A stretch of DNA of 64,000 nucleotides, taken from positions 1 through 64,000 of the forward strand of contig NZ_JYMT01000036.1 of assembly GCF_000938305.1 (NCBI RefSeq), written 5' to 3'. The stretch is from Bradyrhizobium sp. LTSP885. Its GTDB lineage: Bacteria > Pseudomonadota > Alphaproteobacteria > Rhizobiales > Xanthobacteraceae. Position numbers and translations under genes: made by a program. How positions within the stretch are numbered: position 1 is the stretch's first letter; each line of letters begins with the position of its first letter. The notes below the pieces were generated by a model. It saw only the letters and a program-made list of their open reading frames with translations. It made no database searches and was not told the DNA's origin. Shown here in pieces: positions 44,618-54,512 of this stretch.

Positions 44618-46884
44618 CAGCTCGCCGCCCTCTGCTCTCCAAGCTCCTGGAAGAACTGATGCACGTCGGCGGATTTCTTGTAAATCGGGGACAGCGCCTC
44701 CGGCGCAAAATCATCGACCTCGATGACTTTTGCGACGGCCTCATGGGCGGCGGCAAGCTGCTCGCCCTCGGCCTGGGTGATGACGCCCTTCTTGACCGCG
44801 TCCTGCCAGTCATGCAGGCGCGCGGCGTGCAGCCGCTTGGCGGCGTCCTCGGCCTCCACCACGAGGCGGAAGGCCTTCTCCAGCCGCGCGACACCTCGAT
44901 CGTCCTCGACAAAGGCGAGATCGGGCGTCAGGCGATCACGCGCCGCCGACGGCGACAGCACGAGCTGGGCGCATTGATGCACGACGCGGTCTGAGGGACC
45001 AACCACGCGCGCGCCAAACGGCTGAATGAGGAATTTCAGGATCACGCCGACAAAGCGATTCGGCAGGTTGGCAAGAATCTCCGCAAAGCGGTTCTCGATG
45101 GTCTTGAACCCGCTCGCCATGCACCATTCCAGCGCAGGCAAATCGTCCTTCTGCCGTCCCTCGTCCTGCCAACGCTTTAGCGCGGCAGAGAGCAGATACA
45201 GCTCGGACAGGATGTCGCCGAAGCGCGCCGACAGCATCTCCTTGCGCTTCAGCGCGCCGCCAAGCGTGAGCAGCGCCATGTCGGCGCAGAGCGCAAACGC
45301 CGACGAATAGCGCGAGAGCTGGCGATAGAACCCGGTCGCCTCGCCGGCATCCGGCGCCGGTGCGAACAGGCCACCAGTCCAGCTCCGGCCCCAGGCGCGG
45401 AACATGGTCGCGAAGCTATGGCCGACATGCTTCCAGAACGCGGTGTCGAAGTCGGTCAGGCCTTTCTCGCGATCGGTCTCACCGAGCGCGTTCATTTCCT
45501 GCAGCAGATAGGGATGGGCGCGGATCGCGCCCTGTCCGAACACGATCAGATTGCGGGTCAGGATATTGGCGCCCTCGACCGTGATGCCGACCGGCACCGA
45601 GCGGTAGAGCCCGCCGAGATAGTTCTGCGGCCCGTCGATGACCGCCTTGCCGCCATGAATGTCCATGGCGTCGTCGATCGCGATCCGCATCCGCTCAGTG
45701 GCGTGCAGCTTCATGATGCCGGAGATCACGGCGGGATGGCGCCCCTCGTTCAGCGCGGCACAGGTCAGCCGCCGCGCGGCGTCGAGCAGATAGGCTGTCG
45801 CCGCAATGCGGGCGAGCGGCTCCTCGATGCCCTCGAATTTGGAGATCGAGATGCCGAACTGCTCGCGGATGCGGGCATAGGCACCAGAGGTACGCGCGGC
45901 ATAGGCGGCGCCTGCCGCCGACAGCGACGGCAGCGAGATGCCGCGGCCGGCGGCGAGCGCGGTCATCAGCATCTTCCAGCCCTGGCCGATTCGTTCCTGG
46001 CCGCCGATGATGTAGTCGAGCGGAATGAAGACATCGCGGCCCCAGTTCGGGCCGTTCTGGAATACCTGCATCGCCGGCAGATGGCGCTGGCCGATCGAGA
46101 CGCCGGGCAGATGCGTCGGGATCAGCGCCACCGTGATGCCGAGATCATCCTCCTGGCCGACCAGATGATCGGGATCATAGGCCTTGAAGGCGAGACCGAG
46201 CAGCGTCGCGACCGGGCCCAGCGTGATGTAACGTTTGTGCCAGTTGAGCTTCAAACCGAGCACCTCGCGGCCCTCGAAATCGCCCTTGCAGATGATGCCG
46301 GTATCGATCATCGACGCCGCGTCCGAGCCGGCTTCCGGGCTGGTCAGGCCGAAGCAGGGAATGTCGCGGCCGTCGGCCAGCCGCGGCAGCCATCTCTCCT
46401 GCTGCTCGTTCGTGCCGAAACGCATCAACAGTTCGCCGGGCCCGAGCGAGTTCGGCACCATCACGGTGACGGCGGCGGTCAGCGAGCGCGAGGAGATCTT
46501 GCGCACCACTTCGGAATGCGCATAGGGCGAGAAGCCAAGGCCGCCGAATTCCTTCGGGATGATCATGCCGAAGAATTTGTTGCGCTTGACGAAGTCCCAG
46601 ACCTCGGGCGGCAGATCGCGCCATTCCCAATTGATCTTCCATTCGTCGAGCATCGCGCAGAGTTCGTCGACCGGACCGTGCAGGAAGGCGTGCTCCTCGT
46701 CGGTCAGCCTGGCCGGCGCGAACGCCAGCAACTTCGACCAGTCGGGATTGCCGGTGAAGAGATCGGCATCCCACCAGACGTCGCCAGCCTCCAGCGCCTC
46801 GCGCTCGGTGTCCGACATTGCCGGCAGCACGCCACGCGCCCAGGAAAAAAACGGCTTGGTGATGGTGTCGCGGCGGAAGCTCAT
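44617..46884 (-). CDS. fadE: Acyl-CoA dehydrogenase FadE (with DUF1974 C-terminal domain)
   Basis: 755 residues from ATG 46884 (MSFRRDTITKPFFSWARGVL), with AGGA upstream; a further 24 in-frame codons upstream are not family-like. It introduces the first double bond into acyl-CoA with FAD. The acyl-CoA dehydrogenase core (about 75-460) has FGLTSPEAGSDAASM. The C-terminal DUF1974 half carries FLIQPFGARVVGPSDR. It is the first gene of the fadE-fadI-fadJ operon, with one- and four-base overlaps to its neighbours. Confidence 0.94.
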   Translation of the reverse strand: MSFRRDTITKPFFSWARGVLPAMSDTEREALEAGDVWWDADLFTGNPDWSKLLAFAPARLTDEEHAFLHGPVDELCAMLDEWKINWEWRDLPPEVWDFVKRNKFFGMIIPKEFGGLGFSPYAHSEVVRKISSRSLTAAVTVMVPNSLGPGELLMRFGTNEQQERWLPRLADGRDIPCFGLTSPEAGSDAASMIDTGIICKGDFEGREVLGLKLNWHKRYITLGPVATLLGLAFKAYDPDHLVGQEDDLGITVALIPTHLPGVSIGQRHLPAMQVFQNGPNWGRDVFIPLDYIIGGQERIGQGWKMLMTALAAGRGISLPSLSAAGAAYAARTSGAYARIREQFGISISKFEGIEEPLARIAATAYLLDAARRLTCAALNEGRHPAVISGIMKLHATERMRIAIDDAMDIHGGKAVIDGPQNYLGGLYRSVPVGITVEGANILTRNLIVFGQGAIRAHPYLLQEMNALGETDREKGLTDFDTAFWKHVGHSFATMFRAWGRSWTGGLFAPAPDAGEATGFYRQLSRYSSAFALCADMALLTLGGALKRKEMLSARFGDILSELYLLSAALKRWQDEGRQKDDLPALEWCMASGFKTIENRFAEILANLPNRFVGVILKFLIQPFGARVVGPSDRVVHQCAQLVLSPSAARDRLTPDLAFVEDDRGVARLEKAFRLVVEAEDAAKRLHAARLHDWQDAVKKGVITQAEGEQLAAAHEAVAKVIEVDDFAPEALSPIYKKSADVHQFFQELGEQRAAS

Positions 46885-46924
46885 GGTGGGGTCCTCATGA
46901 ATCGGCGCGGGGGCTTTTTGTCTG

Positions 46925-46973
46925 GAGCATGATCTTTTCGAAAAACCGGTCTCCACTTTTTCGGATCATGCTC
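46925..46973. repeat. Palindromic repeat, GAGCATGATC type
   Basis: GAGCATGATC at 46925-46934 and GATCATGCTC at 46964-46973 flank TTTTCGAAAAACCGGTCTCC. I recall this family as common in intergenic DNA of Bradyrhizobiaceae. It lies in the fadE upstream region, about 40 bp before the start codon, so it may overlap promoter elements. Confidence 0.65.
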
Positions 46974-47116
46974 GATCCTAGCGGAAGTTGCCGGCCGCCG
47001 GTGAACACTTCGCCTGCAAAATAAAGCGAAATTGACGCGGCAAGAGCGCCGCTTTGTTAACGGCAGGCCACGCGTTCAGTTCCGAAACATGAGGTGCGAC
47101 AATCAGGTAGCCCGGG

Positions 47117-47145
47117 ATGGCGCCGGCGGGTCGCGCCGGCGCCAT
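47117..47145. repeat. GC-rich hairpin after the SMP-30-type gene
   Basis: 12-bp perfect arms ATGGCGCCGGCG and CGCCGGCGCCAT with a 5-nt loop, 11 bp past the stop of the minus-strand gene. There is no T-run on the minus strand, so termination is only possible. Confidence 0.45.
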
Positions 47146-47156
47146 GTTTCGGATAA

Positions 47157-48383
47157 CTAGGCCAGCCCCGCCCCCTGAGTGGCGGTATAGACCGCGTAGA
47201 GCGACTGGCTTGCGGCCATGAACAGGCGGTTGCGCTTGGGGCCGCCGAAGGTGATGTTGCCGCAGACCTCCGGCAGCCGGATACGGCCAAGCAGCTTGCC
47301 CTCCGGCGACCACACCGTCACGCCGTTATAGCCAACGGCGCGCCCGGCATTGCTCGAGCACCAGACATTGCCGTTGACGTCGCAGCGGATGCCGTCCGGT
47401 CCGCACTTCACGCCGTCGATCGTGAAATCGCTGAACCGCTTGCCGTTGGCGGGCTTGTTGTCGGCGCCGACATCGAACACGAAGACGTCGCCCTTGCCGC
47501 CCGGACCGGTGTCGCCGGGCCCCTTGCCGGTCGAGACGACGTAGAGCTTCTTGTAGTCGGGCGAGAAGCAGATGCCGTTCGGATCGGGCACCTGATCCTC
47601 GCTGACCACGAGATCGATGCGGCCGGACGGATCGATGCGGTAGCAATTGGTCGGCAATTCACGCTTGAACGGCGTGAAGCCCGCCGGCTGGCCGATCCGG
47701 GGATTGAGCTTGCCGGCCGGATTGACCGGACCGCCCGCGGCGTCGGGCTCGCCCTCATAGAGCTGGCTGCCATAGGGCGGATCGGTGAACCAGTAGCTGC
47801 CGTCGGGATGCGCGACGATGTCGTTCGGCGAGTTCAGCTTCTTGCCGTTGTAGGAATCCGCGAGCACGGTCGCGGTGCCGTCGTTCTCGTAGCGCGTCAC
47901 GCGGCGGGTGAGATGCTCGCAGGACAGCTGGCGGCCCTGGAAATCGAACGAATTACCGTTGCTGTAGTTTGAGGGCGTGCGGAACACGCTGACATGGCCG
48001 TCGTCCTCGGACCAGCGCATCTGCCGGTTGTTCGGGATGTCGCTCCACAGGAGGTAGCGGCCCTGCGAGCTCCAGGCCGGGCCTTCGGCCCATAACACGC
48101 CGGTGTAGAGGCGCGTGATCGAGGTGTTCGGCTGCGCAAGGTCGTTGAAGGCCGGATCGACCGCGATGACGTCGGGGTCCCAGAAATAGGTCGTCGGTGC
48201 GCCGCGCGGACTGAAATCGCGCGGCGGGCTCGTGATCGTCGTCGGCGGCCCGACCGGGGCCGGGGCATTCTGGGCCAGCGCACTACCGATGCCGGTTGCA
48301 CTCGCCGCCGTGATCGCAAGGCCCTGGACAAGGGTTCGTCGTGAAACCGCGGCCGTTGGATCGCGCCGCTCGTGACGTGTCAT
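47157..48383 (-). CDS. SMP-30/gluconolactonase-like protein, Tat-exported
   Basis: 408 residues from ATG 48383, with GGGAGG five bases upstream. The N-terminus has a twin-arginine signal (SRRTLVQGLAITAASATGIG) ending near ALA-QNA. The rest is a six-bladed beta-propeller of the SMP-30/LRE family: metal-site Glu region LWAEGPAWSSQGRYLLWSDI, LNSPNDIVAHPDGSYWFTDP, NGICFSPDYKKLYV and GPDGIRCDVNGNVWCSSNAG. Such enzymes hydrolyse sugar lactones or related esters; the substrate is unknown. It appears to be a single-gene unit acting in the periplasm. Confidence 0.9.
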   Translation of the reverse strand: MTRHERRDPTAAVSRRTLVQGLAITAASATGIGSALAQNAPAPVGPPTTITSPPRDFSPRGAPTTYFWDPDVIAVDPAFNDLAQPNTSITRLYTGVLWAEGPAWSSQGRYLLWSDIPNNRQMRWSEDDGHVSVFRTPSNYSNGNSFDFQGRQLSCEHLTRRVTRYENDGTATVLADSYNGKKLNSPNDIVAHPDGSYWFTDPPYGSQLYEGEPDAAGGPVNPAGKLNPRIGQPAGFTPFKRELPTNCYRIDPSGRIDLVVSEDQVPDPNGICFSPDYKKLYVVSTGKGPGDTGPGGKGDVFVFDVGADNKPANGKRFSDFTIDGVKCGPDGIRCDVNGNVWCSSNAGRAVGYNGVTVWSPEGKLLGRIRLPEVCGNITFGGPKRNRLFMAASQSLYAVYTATQGAGLA

Positions 48384-48762
48384 CGCATCCTCCCACTGTA
48401 TTGGCCGGCCGTTGATCCGGCCTGGCAACCAGAGGTTAGTCTGCTCTTTGCCCGGTTGCGAGTGACCGTTTCATGGCGGCGAGGAGACGAGTTCGCGATG
48501 CTGCAGTGCGCGTGCGCGCCGCAGGCACGCGGTGCGTGAGCGGAACGGCGCCTTACCTCGCCCCGCTTGCGGCAGGGGCGCACTGCCAAAATATCGAAAA
48601 CAACCCCATGCAAAGTAGCCGGCTGCCGACACGGCAACTTGACGCGTCGGGCAAATCAACGGTATTCTTCCATTATTCCGAAATCATGCAAACGCCCCTC
48701 GCCCGTAGGGCTGTCGCATATGGCAATTCCCGAGTCGGGGCGAGGGGGACGATAGAGCGGAG
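48384..48762. other. Intergenic region with hairpin repeat
   Basis: No gene is supported in these 379 bp. It holds the promoter region of the SMP-30-type gene. At 48695-48747 there is an inverted repeat, CCCCTCGCCC with GGGCGAGGGG, enclosing TGTCGCATATGGCAATTCCC. This lies just past the flavin reductase stop (48763) and may end that minus-strand transcript. Small frames here have atypical composition. Confidence 0.45.
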
Positions 48763-49386
48763 CTAATCCGGCCGGATCATCTCGAACATGTTTTCCGGCT
48801 TGATCTCGAAATAGTCGCCGCGGCGGCCGGCGCGGACGATCGGGTGGGTGAGCCCGGTCTGGTAGACGCCGTCCTTGATGAAGGCCTTGTCGATATGGAC
48901 GGCGACGACCTCGCCGAGCGTCAGCCACGCCTCGGCCTTTTTGCCGTCGGCGCCCTGGAGCTGGATGATCTGGCTGACCTTGCATTCGAAGGCGACTGGA
49001 CTTTCGGCGACGCGCGGCACGTTGACGAGCTTGCCCGGCTCAGGCGTGAGCCCCGCCAGCTTGAACTCGTCAACATCGCGCGCGACGTGCGCTGCGGTCG
49101 CGTTCATGTGCTTGGCGAGGTCCATCGTCGTCAGATTCCAGACGAACTCCCCGGTCTCCTGGATGTTGGCGACGCTGTCCTTCCAGTTGGTGGAGGAGAA
49201 GCCGATGATCGGCGGCACGTAGCAGAAGGCGTTGAAGAAGCTGTAGGGCGCGAGGTTGACGTTGCCCTTGGGGTCGCGCGAGGAAATCCAGCCGATCGGG
49301 CGCGGCGCGATGATGGCGTTGAACGGGTCGTGCTTGAGGCCGTGGCCGTTCTTCGGCTCGTAGAAATGCAGGTCTTTCGCGGTCAC
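48763..49386 (-). CDS. Flavin reductase-like protein (FMN-binding split-barrel)
   Basis: 207 residues from GTG 49386; a TTG 11 codons earlier is the other option. The split-barrel signature is clear: NAIIAPRPIGWISSRDPKGN, VNLAPYSFFNAFCYVPPIIG and a C-terminal LTHPIVRAGRRGDYF. Such proteins reduce flavin with NAD(P)H to supply monooxygenases, or bind FMN for other chemistry. No monooxygenase is adjacent. Both flanks are repeat sequences. Confidence 0.87.
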   Translation of the reverse strand: MTAKDLHFYEPKNGHGLKHDPFNAIIAPRPIGWISSRDPKGNVNLAPYSFFNAFCYVPPIIGFSSTNWKDSVANIQETGEFVWNLTTMDLAKHMNATAAHVARDVDEFKLAGLTPEPGKLVNVPRVAESPVAFECKVSQIIQLQGADGKKAEAWLTLGEVVAVHIDKAFIKDGVYQTGLTHPIVRAGRRGDYFEIKPENMFEMIRPD

Positions 49387-49427
49387 GGAGCGCTCTCTCT
49401 GATCGGACGCGGCAAACAATCACCGGC

Positions 49428-49507
49428 GTCATTCCGGGATGGTCCGAAGGACCAGACCCGGAATCTCGAGATTCCGGGTTCGATGCTACGCATCGCCCCG
49501 GAATGAC
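49428..49507. repeat. Palindromic intergenic repeat, GTCATTCCGGGG family (copy 3)
   Basis: GTCATTCCGGGATGG opens the element, with the core CCCGGAATCTCGAGATTCCG and the end GCATCGCCCCGGAATGAC. It shares its right half almost exactly with the copy at 39417-39516. Confidence 0.8.
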
Positions 49508-49544
49508 GGGAGAGTCAACTGACGAATGCGTCAGTCAAATTTGG

Positions 49545-50153
49545 TCAGTTCACCTTGGCGCGCGGCGACAGGCCGGCAATGACGAAATCGATCATCTCGT
49601 CGATCGAGGGGCCCGGCTTGGTCGCGCATTGGGCGATCATCTGGGGATGGAAGAAGCGCATCATGGCGGTGCAGGCGCACATCGCGGCGAGTTGCAGATC
49701 CCTGACCTCGAACTCGCCCGACGCGGCGCCTTGCGCGATGACCTGGCCGATGGTCGCGGCGATCAGCTCCATATGCGCGGTGCAGACCTCCCAGTCTTCC
49801 TGCATCGCGATTTCGACCATCTCGTGCAACTTGGAGTCGCCGACATAGCGCTCCGTGTTCATGCGGTTGATGGTTGTCATCATGTCGCGCAAACGCGTCG
49901 CAGCCGGCCCCTCAGACCTTGCGATACGCTGCGCCTCGATCTCGACCTCGCCCATCAGGCCGCGCGCCACGCTTTCGTGGATCGCCTTCTTCGATTCGAA
50001 GAAGCGGTACACATTGGCGGGGCTCATGCGCAGTTCCTTGGCGATGTCGGCCACCGTGGTCTTCTGGTAGCCGATCTGCCGGAACAGACGCTCCGCCACC
50101 ACGACAATACGCTCGCGGGTGTCAGGTTCGACGTGTTCCGAAATCACTGTCAT
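49545..50153 (-). CDS. TetR-family regulator of the RND efflux operon
   Basis: 202 residues. The N-terminal TetR helix-turn-helix (about 12-60: TRERIVVVAERLFRQIGYQK, TTVADIAKELRMSPANVYRF) is followed by a helical ligand-binding domain. It is the third gene of the efflux operon, 21 bp after the pump gene, so it is probably autoregulated. The inverted repeat at 54513-54542, before the adaptor gene, is the natural operator candidate. A TetR encoded last in its operon, rather than divergently, is somewhat unusual. Confidence 0.92.
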   Translation of the reverse strand: MTVISEHVEPDTRERIVVVAERLFRQIGYQKTTVADIAKELRMSPANVYRFFESKKAIHESVARGLMGEVEIEAQRIARSEGPAATRLRDMMTTINRMNTERYVGDSKLHEMVEIAMQEDWEVCTAHMELIAATIGQVIAQGAASGEFEVRDLQLAAMCACTAMMRFFHPQMIAQCATKPGPSIDEMIDFVIAGLSPRAKVN

Positions 50154-50174
50154 GCTGGTCTACTCAATGTTCAT

Positions 50175-53100
50175 TTATTCGGCCGCCTCAGCAAGGGGAA
50201 ATGCGAGCTCTCCCTCGGCTGCATGCTGCGGCGCAGTATCGGTTTGCTCGCTGGGTCCGCTTTCCTCGAGGGTCTTGCGGAACCAGAGGGCGTAAAGGCC
50301 CGGCAGATACAGCAAGGTCAGGAAAGTCGCAACAAACAAACCGCCCATGATGGTGATCGCCATCGGCCCCCAGAACGCCGAGCGCGACAGCGGGATCATG
50401 GCCAGGATGGCGGCAAGCGCCGTCAGCACCACCGGCCGGGCACGCCGGACAGTGGCTTCCACGATCGCCTCGCGCCGCGTCAGTCCGTGCGAGACATCGG
50501 TCTCGATCTGATCGACCAGGATCACCGCGTTGCGCATGATCATGCCGGCCAGCGCGATCAGGCCGAGCAGCGCCACGAAACCGAACGGCTGGTTGGCGAC
50601 GTTCAGTCCGAGCGAGGCGCCGACGATGCCGAGCGGCGCGGTCAGGAACACCAGCAACAGGCGGGAGAAGCTCTGCAGCTGGATCATCAACAGCGTCAGC
50701 ATCACCATCACCATGACGGGGAAGAGGACGAAGATCGACGCGTTGCCCTTGGCGGATTCCTCGAACGCCCCGCCCGGCTCGATCCGGTAGGCCGGCTCGA
50801 GATGATCCTGGATCTCCTTCAGCTTTGGTGCGATCTGGGTGGTGACATCGGGTGCCTGCACGCCGTCGACGACGTCGGAGCGCACGGTGATCGCCATGTC
50901 GCGGTTGCGCCGCCACAGGATCGGCTCCTCATGCGCATATTCGATTTTCGCGATCTGCTGCAGCGGCACGGCCACGCCATTGCGCGATGTGATCGTAAGA
51001 TCGCCGACGCGGCCGAGATCGAGCCGTTCGGACGGCACGGCGCGGGCAACTACGCCAACCTTCTCGATGCCGTCGCGGATGGTGGTGACCGGCGCGCCCG
51101 AGATCAGCATCGCCAACGCCTGCGAGACATCCTGCGGGGTGAGGCCGAGCGCGCGGGCACGGTCCTGGTCGACGACCAGCTTCAGGTAGGGCGACTGCTC
51201 GTTCCAGTCGAGCTGGACGTCCTTGACGTTGGGGTTCTGGCGCATCACGTCGCGCACCTGATAGGCGATGTCGCGCACTTTGTTGGCATCCGGCCCGATC
51301 ACGCGGAACTGGACCGGGAAGCCGACCGGCGGCCCGAAGTTGAAGCGATCGACCCGGACCCGCGCTTCGTTGAGCGCGCCGTCGGCAACGGCCTGTTCGA
51401 GCTTGGCCTTGATGCGCTCACGCGCATCGACGTTCTTGGAGAGGATGACGATCTCGGCAAAGGCCTCGTTCGGCAGTTGCGGGTTGAGGCCGAGCCAGAA
51501 GCGCGGCGAGCCCTGGCCGACATAGGACGTATAGGTCGCGATATCCTGGTCGTCCTTGAGCAGCGCTTCGGCCTTGTTGACAGCCTTTTCAGTCACGTTG
51601 AAGGCTGTGCCCTCGGGCAAGCGGAGCTGCAGGAACAGCTCGGGCCGCTCCGACAGCGGGAAGAACTGCTGCTGGACATGGCCGAACCCGACGATCGAGG
51701 CAACGAAGATGCCGACGGTCGCCACCACCACCTTGATGCGGTGCTCGACGCACCATTGAACGATGCTGCGCAAGCCACGGTACATCCGCGTCTCGTAGAC
51801 CGCGTGCGGATCGTGGTTGGCATGGACCTTGATGTTGGGCAGCAGCTTGACGCCGATATAGGGCGTGAAGATCACCGCGACGAACCAGGAGGCGACCAGC
51901 GCGATCGCCACGATCCAGAAGATGCTGCCGGCATATTCGCCGACCGCTGAATTGGCAAAGCCGATGGGGAGGAAGCCAGCGGCTGTGACCAGCGTTCCCG
52001 TGAGCATCGGAAACGCGGTGGATTCCCAGGCAAAGGACGCCGCACGGAAGCGGTCCCAGCCCTGTTCCATTTTCACCACCATCATCTCGACCGCGATGAT
52101 GGCATCGTCGACCAGAAGGCCGAGCGCGATGATCAAGGCGCCCAGCGTGATGCGATGCAGGTCGAGCGACATTGCGTTCATCACGATGAACACGATGCCG
52201 AGCACCAGCGGCACTGACAGTGCCACCACGATGCCGGTACGCCAGCCGAGCGCAACAAAGGAGACGAACAGCACGATTGCGAGCGCCTCGACAAAGGAGT
52301 GCATGAACTCGCCGACCGCATGCTCGACCACCTGGGGCTGGTCGGCGATCTGCTTGACGTCGATGCCCTGCGGCACCGCTTTCATGAATTCGGCGGTGGC
52401 CTTCTCGACCTCCTTGCCGAGCTCGAGGATGTTGGCGCCCTTGGCGGTGACGACGCCGATACCGAGCGCCGGTTTGCCTTCCTGGCGCACGACGAAGCTC
52501 GGCGGGTCGACATAGCCATGGGTGACGGTGGCGATGTCGCCGAGCCGGAACACGCGGCCGTTGCTCTCGACCGGTGTTTCGGCCACCGCCTTGACGCCAT
52601 CGAGCGCGCCGGTGACGCGCAGCGGCACGCGCTGCGACGAGGTCTCGACGGTGCCGGCCGGCGTCACGTTGTTCTGCTTGGCGAGCGAATCGAACAGCGC
52701 CTGCGGCGTGATGCCCAGCGTGGCAAGCTTGGCATGCGAGAATTCGACGAAGATGCGCTGGTCCTGGATGCCGTAGAGGTCGACCTTGGTCACCCCTGGC
52801 ACCTTCAGCATGCGCTGGCGGAAACCTTCGGCGGCGGTCTTGAGCTGGGCGTAATCGGCGCCCTCGCCGGTCATCATATACAGGATCGAATCGACGTCGG
52901 AGAATTCGTCGTTGACGACGGGACCGAGGATGCCGGCCGGCAGGTCGCCCTGCACGTCGACCAGCTTCTTGCGCAGGAGATAGAAGAGATAGGGCACATC
53001 CTTCGGCGGGGTCGAGTCGCGGAAGGTGACCTGCATCGCCGTGAAGCCCGGCTTGGAATAGGTCTGCACCTTCTCGAAGAACGGCAGCTCCTGCAGCTTC

Positions 53101-53315
53101 TTCTCGATCGGGTCGGCGACCTGCATCTGCATTTCCTGCGAGGTCGCGCCCGGCCACATCACCGAGACGTTCACCACCTTCACGGTGAAGAACGGGTCCT
53201 CGGCACGCCCCAGCTTCTGATAGGAGAAGTAGCCCGCGGCGGCGAGCACGACCATCAGGAACAGCACCAGAGTCTGATGGCTGACCGCCCAAGCCGACAG
53301 ATTGAAGCGCTTCAT
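50175..53315 (-). CDS. RND-family efflux pump inner-membrane transporter (AcrB-like)
   Basis: 1046 residues from ATG 53315, with GGAG eight bases upstream. It is a proton-driven trimeric exporter of drugs or other compounds. Twelve membrane helices arise as two repeats, with a large periplasmic loop after helix 1 and another after helix 7. The proton-relay aspartate pair is in TM4 (IIALGLLVDDAIIAVEMM). It lies 45 bp after the adaptor gene. No outer-membrane channel gene is in the operon, so it presumably uses a shared TolC-like protein. Substrates cannot be predicted. Confidence 0.94.
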   Translation of the reverse strand: MKRFNLSAWAVSHQTLVLFLMVVLAAAGYFSYQKLGRAEDPFFTVKVVNVSVMWPGATSQEMQMQVADPIEKKLQELPFFEKVQTYSKPGFTAMQVTFRDSTPPKDVPYLFYLLRKKLVDVQGDLPAGILGPVVNDEFSDVDSILYMMTGEGADYAQLKTAAEGFRQRMLKVPGVTKVDLYGIQDQRIFVEFSHAKLATLGITPQALFDSLAKQNNVTPAGTVETSSQRVPLRVTGALDGVKAVAETPVESNGRVFRLGDIATVTHGYVDPPSFVVRQEGKPALGIGVVTAKGANILELGKEVEKATAEFMKAVPQGIDVKQIADQPQVVEHAVGEFMHSFVEALAIVLFVSFVALGWRTGIVVALSVPLVLGIVFIVMNAMSLDLHRITLGALIIALGLLVDDAIIAVEMMVVKMEQGWDRFRAASFAWESTAFPMLTGTLVTAAGFLPIGFANSAVGEYAGSIFWIVAIALVASWFVAVIFTPYIGVKLLPNIKVHANHDPHAVYETRMYRGLRSIVQWCVEHRIKVVVATVGIFVASIVGFGHVQQQFFPLSERPELFLQLRLPEGTAFNVTEKAVNKAEALLKDDQDIATYTSYVGQGSPRFWLGLNPQLPNEAFAEIVILSKNVDARERIKAKLEQAVADGALNEARVRVDRFNFGPPVGFPVQFRVIGPDANKVRDIAYQVRDVMRQNPNVKDVQLDWNEQSPYLKLVVDQDRARALGLTPQDVSQALAMLISGAPVTTIRDGIEKVGVVARAVPSERLDLGRVGDLTITSRNGVAVPLQQIAKIEYAHEEPILWRRNRDMAITVRSDVVDGVQAPDVTTQIAPKLKEIQDHLEPAYRIEPGGAFEESAKGNASIFVLFPVMVMVMLTLLMIQLQSFSRLLLVFLTAPLGIVGASLGLNVANQPFGFVALLGLIALAGMIMRNAVILVDQIETDVSHGLTRREAIVEATVRRARPVVLTALAAILAMIPLSRSAFWGPMAITIMGGLFVATFLTLLYLPGLYALWFRKTLEESGPSEQTDTAPQHAAEGELAFPLAEAAE

Positions 53316-53360
53316 GTCACTCTCCAAATCGGAAAATCGTTTTCGCCGTGATTGCGAGGA

Positions 53361-54467
53361 TCAGAACGCCAGTGACGAGACGACCCGCACCTTCTGGCTT
53401 GGATCGAGCTTCTGCACGCCGAGCGCGACCACCTTGGCGCCGTCGTCGACGCCGCTGGTGATGACGACGCAGTTGCTGTCATAGGACTTCACCTTGACCG
53501 GCTTCAGCGCGATCTCGCCCTTGTCGTCGACGATATAGAGCGAGGGATCGCCGCCCTGGCTGTACAGCGCCGACAGCGGCAGCTTCGCCACCCGTTCGGT
53601 CGCACCATCGGCCAGCGTCAACGTCGCGGTCATGCCGAGCGAGACGTCGTCGCCGACGTCGGGCAGCGAGAATTTTGCCAGATAGGTGCGGGTTGCGGGA
53701 TCGGCCGACGGTGCGACCTCACGCAGCTTCGCGGCATAGGTCCTCTTGGCGTCCGACCACAGCGTCACCGTGGCAACGCCCGACTTGGCGCGAGCAAGAA
53801 GCGTCTCGGGAATCGCGACGACCGCTTCCTTCTCGCCAAGTCGGGCGACACGGATCGAGGCTTGGCCCGCGGCAACCACCTGGCCGGGCTCGATCATGGT
53901 CGCTGTGACGACACCACGGGTGTCGGCCGCCAGCGTTGCGTATGACAGGGAATTCCTGGTCAGTTCGACCGAGCGCTCGGCGCGGTTGAGCCGGGCTCTG
54001 GCCTCGTCGCCGGCGGCCTTGGCGGAATCGAGCGCCGCGTCGGTGGTCCAGCCCTTGACCTTCAGATCCTTGGCGCGCTGCTCGGCGGCGGCGGCCTGCG
54101 CCAGCACGCCGGTGGCGGCGCGGAACTCGGCATCGGCCTGCTCGGCCTGCAGCCTCAGATCGATCTCGTCGAGGGTGGCCAAGGGCTGGTCGATATCGAC
54201 TGTCTGCCCGACCTCGACCAGCCGCTTGGCCACCTTGCCGGCAACCCGAAAGCCCATGTCGGCTTCGATCCGGGGCTTGATCGTGCCAACAAAACTGCGC
54301 TCAGGGGTCTCGGCTTCGTAATGGACGGTTGCCACCAGCACGGGGCGTCCCGGATCGGCCTTTTCGGCCGCCTTTTCGTTACAGCCGGTCAGCGCGAGCA
54401 CCGCAAATGCCAGCAACGCTCCGGTCAAGAGCCTGGAATAGCTGGACAAAACGGAATGGACGAACAT
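53361..54467 (-). CDS. RND efflux periplasmic adaptor (membrane fusion protein), lipoprotein
   Basis: 368 residues. The signal peptide ends in the lipobox LTGC, so the protein is anchored by a lipid at Cys29. A lipoyl/barrel-sandwich domain (ADMGFRVAGKVAKRLVEVGQ, TVDIDQPLATLDEIDLRLQA) surrounds an Ala-rich alpha-hairpin (about 105-170), followed by beta-barrel and membrane-proximal domains. It is the first gene of the operon and links the pump to an outer-membrane channel. Upstream lies the TetR-type inverted repeat. Confidence 0.93.
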   Translation of the reverse strand: MFVHSVLSSYSRLLTGALLAFAVLALTGCNEKAAEKADPGRPVLVATVHYEAETPERSFVGTIKPRIEADMGFRVAGKVAKRLVEVGQTVDIDQPLATLDEIDLRLQAEQADAEFRAATGVLAQAAAAEQRAKDLKVKGWTTDAALDSAKAAGDEARARLNRAERSVELTRNSLSYATLAADTRGVVTATMIEPGQVVAAGQASIRVARLGEKEAVVAIPETLLARAKSGVATVTLWSDAKRTYAAKLREVAPSADPATRTYLAKFSLPDVGDDVSLGMTATLTLADGATERVAKLPLSALYSQGGDPSLYIVDDKGEIALKPVKVKSYDSNCVVITSGVDDGAKVVALGVQKLDPSQKVRVVSSLAF

Positions 54468-54512
54468 CGGACAATCTCCATCGGCTGACGACTGATGAAG
54501 AGTATCAATTGA

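Noticed and set aside
49503..51950. Plus-strand open frame of 815 codons
   Set aside because: Antisense of the TetR and RND pump genes; no domain resemblance.
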